From the NCBI GenBank assembly GCA_009823505.1, contig VZQC01012376.1, forward strand, positions 2,650,517-2,714,516: a stretch of DNA of 64,000 bases, read 5' to 3'. Numbering within the stretch: position 1 is the first letter of the stretch; each line of letters opens with the position of its first letter. The DNA is from Rhizomys pruinosus (Eukaryota; Chordata; Mammalia; Rodentia; Spalacidae). Below are positions 54,382 to 63,902 of this stretch, in pieces. Made by a program: the position numbers and the translations under genes. The notes beneath the pieces were generated by a model that worked only from the letters and a program-made list of their open reading frames with translations, searched no databases and had not been told where the DNA came from.

Positions 54382-54504
54382 TATATTTAGCTTTTTGAAA
54401 GAACTGCCAAACTTTTCCAAAGAAAATGTACTGTTTTACATTCCAGTCAGCAGTATAAGAAAGGTCCAATTTATTGATCTATATCCCCATAAATTCTTTT
54501 AATT

Positions 54505-54590
54505 TTTCCCCTAATCTCACTGTGTACCCCAGGCAGGCCTTGAACTGTCAGTCCTCCTGCCTCTGCCTCCTGAGCACTGCCCATCATGCT
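54505..54590 (-). mobile_element. B1: B1-like fragment
   Basis: TCTCACTGTGTACCCCAGGC, TTGAACTGTCAGTCCTCCTG, GCCTCCTGAGCACTGCCC; short and diverged. Its right part is duplicated in the next feature. Confidence 0.6.
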
Positions 54591-54631
54591 TGAACTGTCA
54601 GTCCTCCTGCCTCTGCCTCCTGAGCACTNCC
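54541..54631. repeat. 50-bp direct duplication containing the only N
   Basis: 54541-54590 is repeated from 54591 without mismatch, up to an N at 54629 (a G at the matching position, 54579). The tract then ends at the L1 boundary. Likely an unmerged overlap or gap edge. Confidence 0.85.
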
Positions 54632-54634
54632 ACA

Positions 54635-57600
54635 GATGAGGGATACCATTTGTGTTTGTTTTTCTGGGACTGTGTTACTTCACTCAGCATGATATCTTCT
54701 AGCTCCATCCATTTACCCGCAAATTCATGATGTCATCTTTCTTTACCACTGCATAGAACTCCATTGTATAGATGAACCACATTTTCGCTATCCACATGTC
54801 AGTTGAGGGGCACTTGGGTTGGTTCCAGCTCCTTGCTATTGTGAAGAGAGCTGCAATAAACATGGCTGTGCAGGTATCTCTACAGTAAGATGAGACTTGT
54901 GGGTACATACCCAGGAGTGGTATGACTGGGTCAGGTGGCAAGTTCATTCCAAGTCTTCCAAGGTTCTCCACACTGCTTTCCATAGTGGCATATAAGTTTA
55001 CATTCCCACCAGCAGTGGATGAGTATTCCCTTTCCCCACAACCTCTCCAGCACTGGGTATCATTTTTTCTTGATCCTAGCCAGTCTTATTGGAGTAAATG
55101 ATATCTTAAAGTGGTTTTAATTTGCATTTCCTTAATTATTAGTGATGTTGAACACTTTTTAAGATGTTTCTCAGCCACTCTCTAATTCTCCACTTGTGAA
55201 GTCTCTTTTCAGTTCTTTGCTCCATCATTGAGTGGGTCATTGTTTTTCTTTCTTCTTTGTTTTTTGAGTAGTTTATATATTCTGTAAATCACTTTGTTAG
55301 ATGTATCTACATTGAAGGTTTCCTCCCACTCTGTGGGTTTCTCTTCACTTCGTTGATTGTTTCTTTTGATGTAGAAAGCTTTTGAGTTTAATGAGGTCCC
55401 ATTGTCAGGTGTTGACCTTAATTCTTGTGCAGCTGCTGTCTGATTTAGGAAGTCTTTTCCTATGCCTATGTCTTGTAGTCTGCTGCCAACTTTTTCTTCT
55501 ATCACCTTCAGAGTTTGGGGTTTCACATTGAGGTCTTTGATCCATCTGGAGTTGACTTTTGTACAGGGCGAGAGGTAGGGGTTTAATTTCATTCTTCTAC
55601 AAGTGGTGATCCAGTTTTGCAAATACCACTTGCTGAAGATGCTGTCTTTCCTCCCTTGTGTCTTCTTGGCCCCCTTGTCAAATAAGAGGGGGCTGAAATT
55701 GTATGTGCTCAAGTTTGGATGTTCAGTTTTGTTCCATTGGTCAACTTGTCTGTTTTTGTGCCAGTACCAAGCTGTTTTTATGAATATAGCCCTGTAGTAT
55801 AGTTTTCTGGTGGAATTTTTAGCATCCCTTAAGTAAACAATCATATCATCAGCAAATAGGGATAGGTTGACTTCCTCTTTTCCAATTAGTACTCCTTTAA
55901 TTTCCTTTTCTGGCCTTATTGCCCTAGCAAGTGTTTCAAGCACTATATTGAAAAGGAGTGGTGACAGGGGGCAGCCTTGCCAAGTTCCTAACTTTAAAGG
56001 GAATGCTTCTGTCATTTCCCCATTTAGGATGATATTGGCTGTGGGTTTCCTGTATATGGCTTTGATTACAGTGAGGAATGATCCCCCCAATCCAATTTCC
56101 TCCAGGACTCTGAGCATGAAGGCTTTTTCCATGTCAATTGAGATGTGTGGTTTTTGTCTTTCAGTCTATTTATATGTTTTATGATATTTATTGATTTTTG
56201 TATGTTGAACCATCCCTGCACCTCTAGTATGAATCCAATTTGGTCATGATGGATGATCTTCGTGATGTGGGTCTGTATGCGGTTTGCAAGTATTTTGTTG
56301 AGAATTTTTCCATCTGTGTTCATTAATGAGATGGGTCTATAGTTCTCTTTTTGGTTGTATCTCTGCCTGGTTTTGGTATTAGAGTGATGCTAGCTTCATA
56401 GAAGGAATTTGGGAGAATTCCTTCTGTTTGTATCCTTCTAAACAATTTGAGTAATAATGGTTGTAAGTCTTTTTGAAATGTTTTATAGAATTCTTCTGTG
56501 AAACCATCTGGGCCTGGCTTTTTTTAGTTGGGAAGTTTCTTATTACATCTTCAATTTCTTCATATATTCTGGGTCTGTTTAAGCTGTCGATCCCTTCTTG
56601 GCTGAGCTTTGGTGATTCCCAGGATTTCAGATATTCATCCATTTCTCCTGGGTTTTCAAACTTAGTATAGGTTTTTGAATTATTCCCATATGATTGTCTG
56701 GATCTTTTCATTGTCTGTTGAGATATTTCCCCTTTCATCACAGATTCTATTGATTTGGAGTTGTTCCTTCTTTCTTTTGGTTAACTGGGCTAGAGGTCTG
56801 TCTATCTTGTTTATTCTCTCAAAGAACCAACTTTTAGATTCATTGATTTTTTTTTTGTATGGTTTTCTTTGTTTCTATTTCATTGATTTTTACTCTGATT
56901 TTTGTTATTTCTTCCTGTCCCATTTAGGATTCATTTGTTGTTGACTCTCAAGTGTTTTTAGCTGCAATGTTAGATCATTCACTTGTGCTGTTTCTGTTTT
57001 TCTAATTAGGCACCCAGGGCTATAAACTTGCCTCTTAGTACTGCTTTTAAAGTATCCCATAGGTTTTGTTGTGTTGTATTGTCATTGTCATTCAGTTCCA
57101 GGAATGCTTTTATTTATTTCTTTATCTCTTCCTTGACCCATTCATTATTCAGGAGTGTGTTGTTTAGTCTCCATGTGTTCTTGTAGACAGTAGGGCTTAT
57201 CCTGGTGTTGATAATGAGCTTTGTTGTGTTGTGGTCTGATAGAATGCATGAAATTATTTCAATCTTTTTGTATTTGTGGATGTTTCTTCTGTGTCCCAGT
57301 ATGTGGTCAATTTTGGAGACTGCTCCATGGGGTACTGAGTAGAAAGTGTATTCTCTGGTATCAGAGTGGAATATTCGGTAGATGTCTGTGTATCATATCA
57401 TTCAGTTCAGAAGTCTCTCTGTTTATTCTTTATCCTGCTGATCTGTCCAAAGGACTTAGTGGGGTATTGAAGTCCCCTACTATGAGTGTACTGGGGTTAG
57501 TCTGTGACTTGAGGTCCTGGAGTTATAAAGTTTGGTGCACCAGACTTTGGTGCATATATATTCATGATTGTGAAACCTTCGTGGTCAATTGTTACTTTGA

Positions 57601-57945
57601 TAAAAATGTAATAGCCTTCTTTGTCTCTTATGATTTCTTTTACTTGAAGTCTATTTTGTTTGATATTAAAATAGCAACACCTGCTTTCTTTTTGGTACCA
57701 TTTGCTTGGATTTTTTTTTTCCATCCTTTCACTTTCAGGTGGTGCCTGTCCTTGAAGATAAGATGTGTTTCTTGTAGACAGCATATCAATGGGTTCTGTT
57801 TCCTAATCTTATCTCCCAGTCTATGTCTTTTGATTGGGAAGTTTAGTCCATTAATAGTTAAGGTTATAACTGAAAGATGTGTGTTGCTTTCTTTCCTGGA
57901 AAATCCCCAATCTAAGCTCCGTGCACTCCACCCTCCCATATTTTA
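54635..57945 (-). mobile_element. L1: LINE-1 ORF2, 5'-truncated near the ORF2 start, minus strand
   Basis: Reading from right to left. The endonuclease domain (57939-57500) has LICCLQETHL, with the catalytic Glu of the AP-type endonuclease. It is followed by ANGTKKKAGVAILISNK. The reverse-transcriptase part is at 56740-55750: IHHDQIGFI, then GCPLSPLLFNIVLETLARAI and the active-site motif FADDMIVYL. The C-terminal part (55700-54700) contains LDVKPQTLKVIEE-like and MWIAKMWFIYTMEFYAV sequence. Intact full-length ORF2p would be about 1,280 residues; here frameshifts and stops divide it into at least five pieces, the longest being 307 codons (55209-56132). It nicks DNA and reverse-transcribes L1 RNA when intact; this copy cannot. 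Confidence 0.95.
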
Positions 57946-58014
57946 AAGAAGTCAGATTTTATGCCCCTTGGGAATATTTTTTGAAGGACATCCCTGAATT
58001 AAGCAATATGTTAA
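57946..58014. other. right flank of the L1
   Basis: Unique-looking spacer. Confidence 0.3.
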
Positions 58015-58120
58015 GACCAGCTGAGCTGCTGTAAACCTGGCAATCAGGAGACTAAGGCAGGAGGCTTACTTCAAGTTCAAGTTGAGCCTAGCTATGTATC
58101 AATATCCTGTTTAAAAATAA
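58015..58120 (+). mobile_element. B1: old B1-like SINE
   Basis: AGCTGAGCTGCTGTAAACCT, GAGACTAAGGCAGGAGGCTT, TTGAGCCTAGCTATGTATCA; strongly diverged. Confidence 0.5.
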
Positions 58121-58600
58121 GCAGAAAAGCATTGACTATCAAATCATATTGTGTTATTGTGATTTATAAATAGACTTGTTTCTACAGTTATCTATAGATA
58201 TGATATGAAAAATATTTTCTCTTTATTTTTTATTTTTTACAAATGACAGGGAGACCTAAGGTGCACCCACTCAGGTGAAGGTATATAAGTACTTGGGTGA
58301 AAGAATGTTGCATGGCTGGCAGCTTACCATCACAGGTGCTGTGTATGGTCTCTTCAACTTTACATCATTTCACTGGGTCTCCTGACCCAGTATTTCTCAA
58401 GACAAAACAAATCAGTGAAGAAAAGCCGCATTCCTTGAATTGGTTTGTAGGATTCCTTCAACCGAACCAGACCAGTGAAAAGTGATCAGTACCCACATTA
58501 AAGGATAGTTTATATTATTAGGTGGCCTGCTGTGTGGCTCCCATTTAGGACAGTCACTTGCCTTCATTTTAAAAGTCAGCAGCAGCTGAGCCCCCCCCCC
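58121..58600. other. unique sequence
   Basis: No gene or repeat recognised. Confidence 0.35.
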
Positions 58601-58602
58601 TT

Positions 58603-58848
58603 TATTTTTTAATTTTATTTATTTCTGTATGTGTATGAATGTACTGTCTGCATGCAAGTCTGTGCACCCGTGTCGTGCAATGCCGCCGCGGAGGTCAGAA
58701 GAGGGTGTCGGATTCCCCCGGAACTGGAGTTCCTCTGGAATTGGAGTTTCAGACGGTTCTCAGCCGCCATGTGGGTGCTGGGGATCGAAACCGGGTCCTC
58801 TGCAAGAGCGGTCGGCGCTCTTAACCGCTAGGCCATCTCTCCGGCCCC
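58603..58848 (-). mobile_element. B2: B2/B3-type SINE (long form)
   Basis: Well-preserved long form with a CGC triplication (GCCGCCGCGG). AGCTGAGCCCC on the left and AGCTGAGGCCCC on the right are a duplicated target. Confidence 0.93.
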
Positions 58849-58861
58849 AGCTGAGGCCCCT

Positions 58862-59568
58862 TTTTAACTGTCCTTCATGTTGAGCATATTTCCTGTGATT
58901 ATATTTAGTCAATTTTAACTTTGGGGGAATTTAACTTTCTATTTTCAGGATGTATGACTTTGTATTAACCTTTAATTTACTGTTTCCAGCAGATTGTAAG
59001 ATTCAAAAGTTCCAGGGCATTCTATTCAGACACTTACAGGGTGTTTTATCATTTGAAAATCTCATTTTATCTGCAAGGGGCTTGGTTATTCTTCACTGAG
59101 TCCTCCACTTAATTGTGTGGTAAAGTGACCATGGACAAATTGGCTCATTTCTCTCATGCCATTAAGCACAAGGGTTTCAGGGGAAGTGGGTTATATATGC
59201 TCCGTCTGCTTTCATGATGAACTTCCAGTGCCCTACGACAACAGCACAAATCACAAATAATAAATAAAAATAACAATGAAAAGTAAGCAGCAACAAAATG
59301 GTTACTCTTATGAAAATAAATAAAAGCCAAGATTAATAAACTATCATCAGATTGAGAGTAGAGAGAAAACTATAATGCCATTACCACTGAGCTCACATAT
59401 TTAAAAGTCAAACTCGTCTGCTCAAGCTGAAAGAGGTTGAGCTTCATGGTTTTAGTTGTGAGAAAGGAAGGAAAGAAAAGAGGAAAAAGAGTTCTTTTTA
59501 ACATGTTCAATAGAAATGAATTCTATTAGAAAATCAGATTTTGCTGGCCTTTTAAAGAAACAGATAAA
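58862..59568. other. unique sequence
   Basis: No gene or repeat recognised. Confidence 0.35.
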
Positions 59569-59569
59569 G

Positions 59570-59698
59570 GGCTGTCAAAATGGCTCAGGCTTGCTGTCAA
59601 GGCTGATGGCCTTAGTTTGCTCCCAAGATCCACATGGTCGAAGGAGAGAACTGACTCCTGTCAGTTGTCCTCTGACCTATACAGGGGCTCCAAGGCAT

Positions 59699-59734
<36 letters not shown>

Positions 59735-59760
59735 ATGCATGAATAAAAAATAAATAAATA
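59570..59760 (+). mobile_element. B2: old tRNA-derived SINE (B2/B3 type) with CA tail
   Basis: GGGCTGTCAAAATGGCTCAG, CCAAGATCCACATGGTCGAA, then a CA repeat (59700-59730) and AAATAAATAAA tail. Confidence 0.65.
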
Positions 59761-60001
59761 AACAAAAATTTAAAACATGTATGCAAAAATTTCTATTGAG
59801 TGTTTAATATTGTTCTACTTTCTTAGACATAATCTGACAATGGGTAATTACTGAAATAACAGGTGTTGTTTGCTGAGAACTTTAGACCTGAAAGATTATT
59901 TGTTTCCATGCTTAGTGACACCCCACCCCCCAAAAACCAGAACCACTCTGCTCTCAGAGAACTTTTTACATTTTTAATAGTTTTCAGTTTCATCCTTACC
60001 A
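59761..60001. other. unique sequence
   Basis: Nothing recognised. Confidence 0.3.
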
Positions 60002-60014
60002 GACCATCTTTTTT

Positions 60015-60150
60015 TTTTTTGGTCTTTTTGAGACAGGGTCTCAAAAAGTAACTCGATATGTAGAGCAGGCTGGCCTTGAACTTACAGAGATTCGCCTGCC
60101 TCTGCCTCCTGAGTGCTGATATTAAAGGCATATGCCACCACACCCAGCTG
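60015..60150 (-). mobile_element. B1: B1 SINE
   Basis: Complement of B1 with the middle shortened (GTCTCAAAAAGTAACTCGAT). Perfect 13-bp target duplication GACCATCTTTTTT at 60002-60014 and 60151-60163. Confidence 0.94.
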
Positions 60151-60309
60151 GACCATCTTTTTTAACTGCTATTAGCATATCTACCACTAATGTAGTTGTT
60201 GAAATCTACCACGACCCAGGAAACTACACAACTGATTGGTTTAAACTATGAAGAAAATTTGCTAATCATGGAAAGCAGCAGTGCAAAGGCCCCATTTATG
60301 TGTGTGTGT

Positions 60310-60368
60310 GCATGTTCATGCATGTGAATACAAGTGGTGCATGTTCATGCATGTGAATACAAGTGATG
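60310..60368. repeat. two-copy 29-bp duplication
   Basis: CATGTTCATGCATGTGAATA followed by CAAGTGGTG starts at 60311 and 60340; inside the CA/TG-rich head of the next SINE. Confidence 0.9.
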
Positions 60369-60612
60369 CATGCCAGAGTATATGTGGAGGTCAGAGGACA
60401 AGCTCCGGTCCCAGGTTCCACCTTGTTCGAGGCAGTGTCACTTGTTCTCAGCCCACACCAGGCCATCTGACCCACAAGATTCCAGGAATTCTTCTGTCTC
60501 CACTTCCCATTGCACGTTAGGAATGGTGGGTTACAGATGCTGGTACCATCTCCCTCTTGAACTCAGATCCTCGTGGAAAGCACTTTACCCATTAAAACAT
60601 CTCCCCAATCAT
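60360..60612 (-). mobile_element. B4: B4/RSINE-type composite SINE, minus orientation
   Basis: GTGGAGGTCAGAGGACAAGC, a B1-like reverse middle, then GAACTCAGATCCTCGTGGAA and ACATCTCCCCA as the reversed tRNA-like head. Diverged. Confidence 0.55.
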
Positions 60613-60719
60613 CCTCATGAATTTTAATATAAACTTTTCTTATGATTTTGTCTGATTGGAGATGATTCTTTTGCTTCGTATAACAATTCTTAATAAACAA
60701 AGTGGCTTTAAAAATATTA

Positions 60720-60914
60720 TAATTTGGGTCTGGATTTCTGTCCAAATTCTACCTCCTCCAGAACTTACAGACCTGGTCCTTAGTGCTATTGAGAACCCTT
60801 AAGAGAGGGGCCTACTGGTAGGGCCTCAGGTCACTGGAGACACCCGAGTAGTAGTGAGGGTAGTGAGACCCTAGTCCTTCCATTTTCCTCCTTTTGTTCC
60901 TGGACACAATGTGG
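60720..60914 (+). repeat. left part of an old LTR-like repeat
   Basis: GGATTTCTGTCCAAATTCTA, AGAGGGGCCTACTGGTAGGG, TTTTCCTCCTTTTGTTCCTG. It appears to continue at 61311-61535 after a rodent LTR insertion; the arrangement resembles old mammalian MaLR LTRs. Confidence 0.45.
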
Positions 60915-61310
60915 CCTAGTTAGCTCTCCAGTGCTGTGATAAAAATACTACCTAAAAAGAGCAACTTGGGGAAGAAAGGGCTTATTTCATCTTACTCTCC
61001 CAAGTGACAGTTCTTCACTGACAGCAGAAACTCATGGCAGGAGGCAGGAACTGAAGCATAGAGGAACATTGCTTATGGACTTGCTCCTCTGGCCTGTGCT
61101 CAGCCTGCTTTCTTATACAACCCAGGACCACCTGCCCAGAGATGATACCACCTACCAGGGCAGGGCCCTCCCACATCATTCAACAATTAAGTAAAGGTCT
61201 CACAGACATGCCCACAGGCCAGTCCAATAGAGGAAGTTCCCCAATTGAGGTTCCTTTTTCCCCAAGTATGTCATGTTGACAACTGACACTATCCAGCACA
61301 CAACACAGGA
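60915..61310 (-). mobile_element. rodent LTR (ERVL-MaLR type), minus orientation
   Basis: GCTGTGATAAAAATACTACC, TTCTTATACAACCCAGGACC, CATGTTGACAACTGACACTA. Closely parallel to 11353-11765 and inserted in an older LTR-like repeat. Confidence 0.65.
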
Positions 61311-61535
61311 GGAATGGTTTTGTGCTACTACTATATGCTCTGTCATAACCCTGCCACCATCAGAGGCCTAACGGAAATGTGTCGATTTCTCTAGTTCCTG
61401 ATACTGAGGCCTTGCACTGAGAGGCCGTCCACCTCATGGATGGGAACCTTCAAACCTGTGGACCAAAATAACCTTTTGATCTTTATTCCTTGATGACCTC
61501 AGATATTTGTTATAGTGGCAGAAAACTGACATACA
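61311..61535 (+). repeat. right part of the old LTR-like repeat
   Basis: CATAACCCTGCCACCATCAG, GGACCAAAATAACCTTTTGA, TTGTTATAGTGGCAGAAAAC; the last is the typical 3' end of such LTRs. Confidence 0.45.
61389..61432 (+). repeat. 44-bp segment repeated at 62071-62114
   Basis: CTCTAGTTCCTGATACTGAG ... GGCCGTCCAC is identical over 44 bp to 62071-62114, in the same orientation, 682 bp apart, while the flanks differ. Confidence 0.95.
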
Positions 61536-61566
61536 ATACATAATTTCTGGATTGATTCTGTCAGTT

Positions 61567-61610
61567 TATATATATATATATATATAATATGTATATATGT
61601 GTGTGTCACA
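61567..61610. repeat. (TA)n / TATG / TG microsatellite
   Basis: TA units, then ATATGTATATATGTGTGTGT. Confidence 0.95.
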
Positions 61611-61666
61611 ATTAAAAGAACAAATAATAAACAAATTAAACATGCTTATAACTATTTCAGAGTATA

Positions 61667-61894
61667 TGGGGCTGGAGAGATGGCTCAGCGGTTAAGAGCA
61701 CCCACTGCTCTTGCAGAGGACCTGGCACCCACATGGCGGCTAAGAACCATCTTTAACTTCAGTTCCAGGGGAATCCAACACCCTCTTCTGACCTCCACAG
61801 CATTGCATGACACGGGTGCACCAACCTGGTGCACCAACCTGCATGCAGACAGTACACTCATACACATAAGTAAAAAAAGATTCTATTTAAAAAA
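61667..61894 (+). mobile_element. B2: B2/B3-type SINE (short form) with a 14-bp internal duplication
   Basis: Short form; GGTGCACCAACCTG is duplicated and the B-box is shortened (GAGGACCTGGCACCCACA). Perfect 19-bp target duplication ATAACTATTTCAGAGTATA at 61648-61666 and 61895-61913, the longest in the window. Confidence 0.96.
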
Positions 61895-61913
61895 ATAACT
61901 ATTTCAGAGTATA

Positions 61914-62214
61914 ACAAATAATTGCTTGGGAGAATATAAACCAGAAGAGGGTGACAGGGGTGATGGGCACTAAAGTGGATAGTTTGTGTGATGAGACATG
62001 GCCCCATGGGAGGTGACATCTGAGTGGACACAGAATAACAGGAAGTATCCATCTGTGGGAAGATCTCTCCCTCTAGTTCCTGATACTGAGGCCTTGCACT
62101 GAGAGGCCGTCCACGCAACAATTCATCAGAGCATTCAAGAGTGGAATTATATTGTTTTCACTACCTGTGAGTTACTTTCTCCATTATTAAGTTAATTGAT
62201 TCCATGTTCCTTTA
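61914..62214. other. unique sequence containing the second copy of the 44-bp segment
   Basis: 62071-62114 duplicates 61389-61432. Otherwise nothing recognised. Confidence 0.4.
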
Positions 62215-62502
62215 AGGGATGGAGCTAGAGCTCATTTGGTAAAGTGCTTATCTTAATAATCATGAAGACCTGAGTTGGATTCCCAGAACCCACATAAGAA
62301 GAGCCAGGCATGGTAGCACATGCTGGTAATCCCCACCATGTGGATCAGAGACAGGCACATCCCTAGGGCTGGCTGAACAGCTGTCCTAGACTACCTAGCA
62401 ATTTCCAGGCCAGTGAGAGATCAGGTCTCAATAAAAGGGAACAGTGCCTAAAGAACACATGAGGTTGACCTCTGGCCTCCTCATACATGCATGAAGATTG
62501 CA
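62215..62502 (+). mobile_element. B4: B4-type SINE (ID/B1 composite)
   Basis: tRNA-like head GATGGAGCTAGAGCTCATTT and GAGTTGGATTCCCAGAACCC, B1-like middle GCCAGGCATGGTAGCACATG, tail entering a CA repeat. Confidence 0.65.
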
Positions 62503-62566
62503 TGCACACACACACACACACACATACACACACACACACACACACATACATACATACACACACAGT
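62503..62566. repeat. (CA)n/(CATA)n microsatellite
   Basis: CA units interrupted by CATA, ending CACACAGTG. Confidence 0.95.
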
Positions 62567-62594
62567 GTTTCTTTACTTTTTATTTACTTATTTT

Positions 62595-62742
62595 TTGGTC
62601 TTTTTGAGACAGGGTCTCCCTGAGATCCCAGGTGTCCTAGAACTCACTTTGTAGACCAGGCTGGCCTTGAACTCACAGAGATCTGCCTGCTTCTGCCTCC
62701 CAAGTGCTAGGATTAAAGGTGTGCACCACCATGCCCAGCCAG
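62595..62742 (-). mobile_element. B1: B1 SINE
   Basis: TTTTTGAGACAGGGTCTCCC through GTGCACCACCATGCCCAGCC. AGTGTTTCTTTA on both sides is the target duplication. Confidence 0.93.
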
Positions 62743-62749
62743 AGTGTTT

Positions 62750-63139
62750 CTTTAAATCCATCATAAAGTAGAATGGATCTCCAAACTATCTTCGGGTTCA
62801 TAAATCTAGTGTTGTGACATTTTTGCAAACATTTTTCTCATGGTCTAGGCTTATGTTTAGGGAATTCTTGAGTGGGCCTGTGTCCAAGGAATTACAGTAA
62901 TATTTCTCTTTGGATAAGCATGTTGACCTAATTTTCTAAATCTACTTTGTGAGAAATCTCTGGGAATAATGTGTCCCTAGCAGCTGGATCTGTTCTAAAG
63001 AATCTGCTTCACTTTTGCTTTAAAAAAAATCTAGGAAATAAACATATTCAACTGAAATGAATAATTCCTGCTTTTGTGCCATTTTAGAAAGCTAATGGAG
63101 AATTTTCATCTTATTTAATTAATTTATTTATTTATTTAG
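62750..63139. other. unique sequence
   Basis: No gene or repeat recognised. Confidence 0.35.
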
Positions 63140-63345
63140 GTCCTGCTAGATTTGAACCCAGGAACTTGTACATGTTAATGTAGCACTCCACCACTGAGCT
63201 ACATCCAATACCTTACCTTTTGTTTTTGAGACAGGGTCTCAGTAAGTTGTGCAGGCTGTCCTTGAACTCTGTAGCCCAGTGGGCCTTGAATTTGCAATCC
63301 TCCTGCATTAACTCTGCAAGTGCCTGTGACACTAGAGTTGTACAC
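63140..63345 (-). mobile_element. B4: ID head plus B1-like part (B4-type), minus orientation
   Basis: TGCTAGATTTGAACCCAGGA and CACCACTGAGCTACATCC (reversed ID), then TTTTTGAGACAGGGTCTCAG (reversed B1-like). Confidence 0.65.
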
Positions 63346-63482
63346 AGAACAAATTCATTTTCCAGTCCCAAAATTAACTGTTCTGAGTTTCTAACTTACA
63401 TCTTTTATCCAAAGTTATAAACAATTAAAAATAGTAAGCATCATAGTGGCCAGGGTCATAGCTTACTCCCAAGGGGATCACC

Positions 63483-63622
63483 TACTTTGATTCACTGTTC
63501 AAATACCAGAATTGCAGTCTTGACTGAATAAGCCTCATTCAGAAAAGTATTCCAAGCCCAATCTTTTTGCTCACCCCACTGTGTGGTCTCATTGGGAAAC
63601 AGCTTCAGGCTCACTGACTTTT
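63483..63622 (+). repeat. left arm of a terminal inverted repeat
   Basis: TACTTTGATTCACTGTTCAA and, after a 38-bp extra segment (about 63518-63555), CACTGTGTGGTCTCATTGGG ... GCTCACTGACTT are the reverse complement of 63903-64000 at about 87% identity. Confidence 0.9.
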
Positions 63623-63902
63623 ATATGGGAAATATAAAATGCCATAAAAGAAGTACATATTTCAACATTAAAATGTGCAATATCGAATACAATATAGATT
63701 GAAATCTAGACCAGAAAACTTGGACTTGGATCTCCATGTGTACACATTGGAGTGATAGTGCACCCCTGCACCTGAAATGTTCTCTCTCATCCTGAAAGGT
63801 TTCCTTCCCCAGACACAGGCAGCGATGGCAAAAGAGTAGCCAGACTGCGAGATGTTGCTAAGAGACAGCAGAAACACAGGAATGGGTGCTGTAAGTTGGT
63901 CC
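63623..63902. other. spacer of the inverted repeat, with part of a minus-strand open frame
   Basis: 280 bp. A 107-codon minus-strand frame (63668-63991) covers most of spacer and right arm (SGYSFAIAACVWGRKPFRMR). No domain is recognised; it might be a pseudogene or exon piece. Confidence 0.3.

Noticed and set aside
57221..57946. 241-codon plus-strand frame, hydrophobic and cysteine-rich
   Set aside because: It is the antisense shadow of LINE-1 ORF2 endonuclease sequence, which reads correctly on the minus strand.
2176..58848. Many 60-139-codon frames containing motifs such as CRAMPRRSEEGV or VQCRGGQKRVSDSPGTG
   Set aside because: These are translations of B2/B3-type SINEs in either orientation.
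7844..61894. tRNA genes suggested by GGTTCGATCCCCAGC-type B-boxes
   Set aside because: The B-boxes belong to B2-type and ID SINE heads; no cloverleaf with an independent acceptor stem is present.
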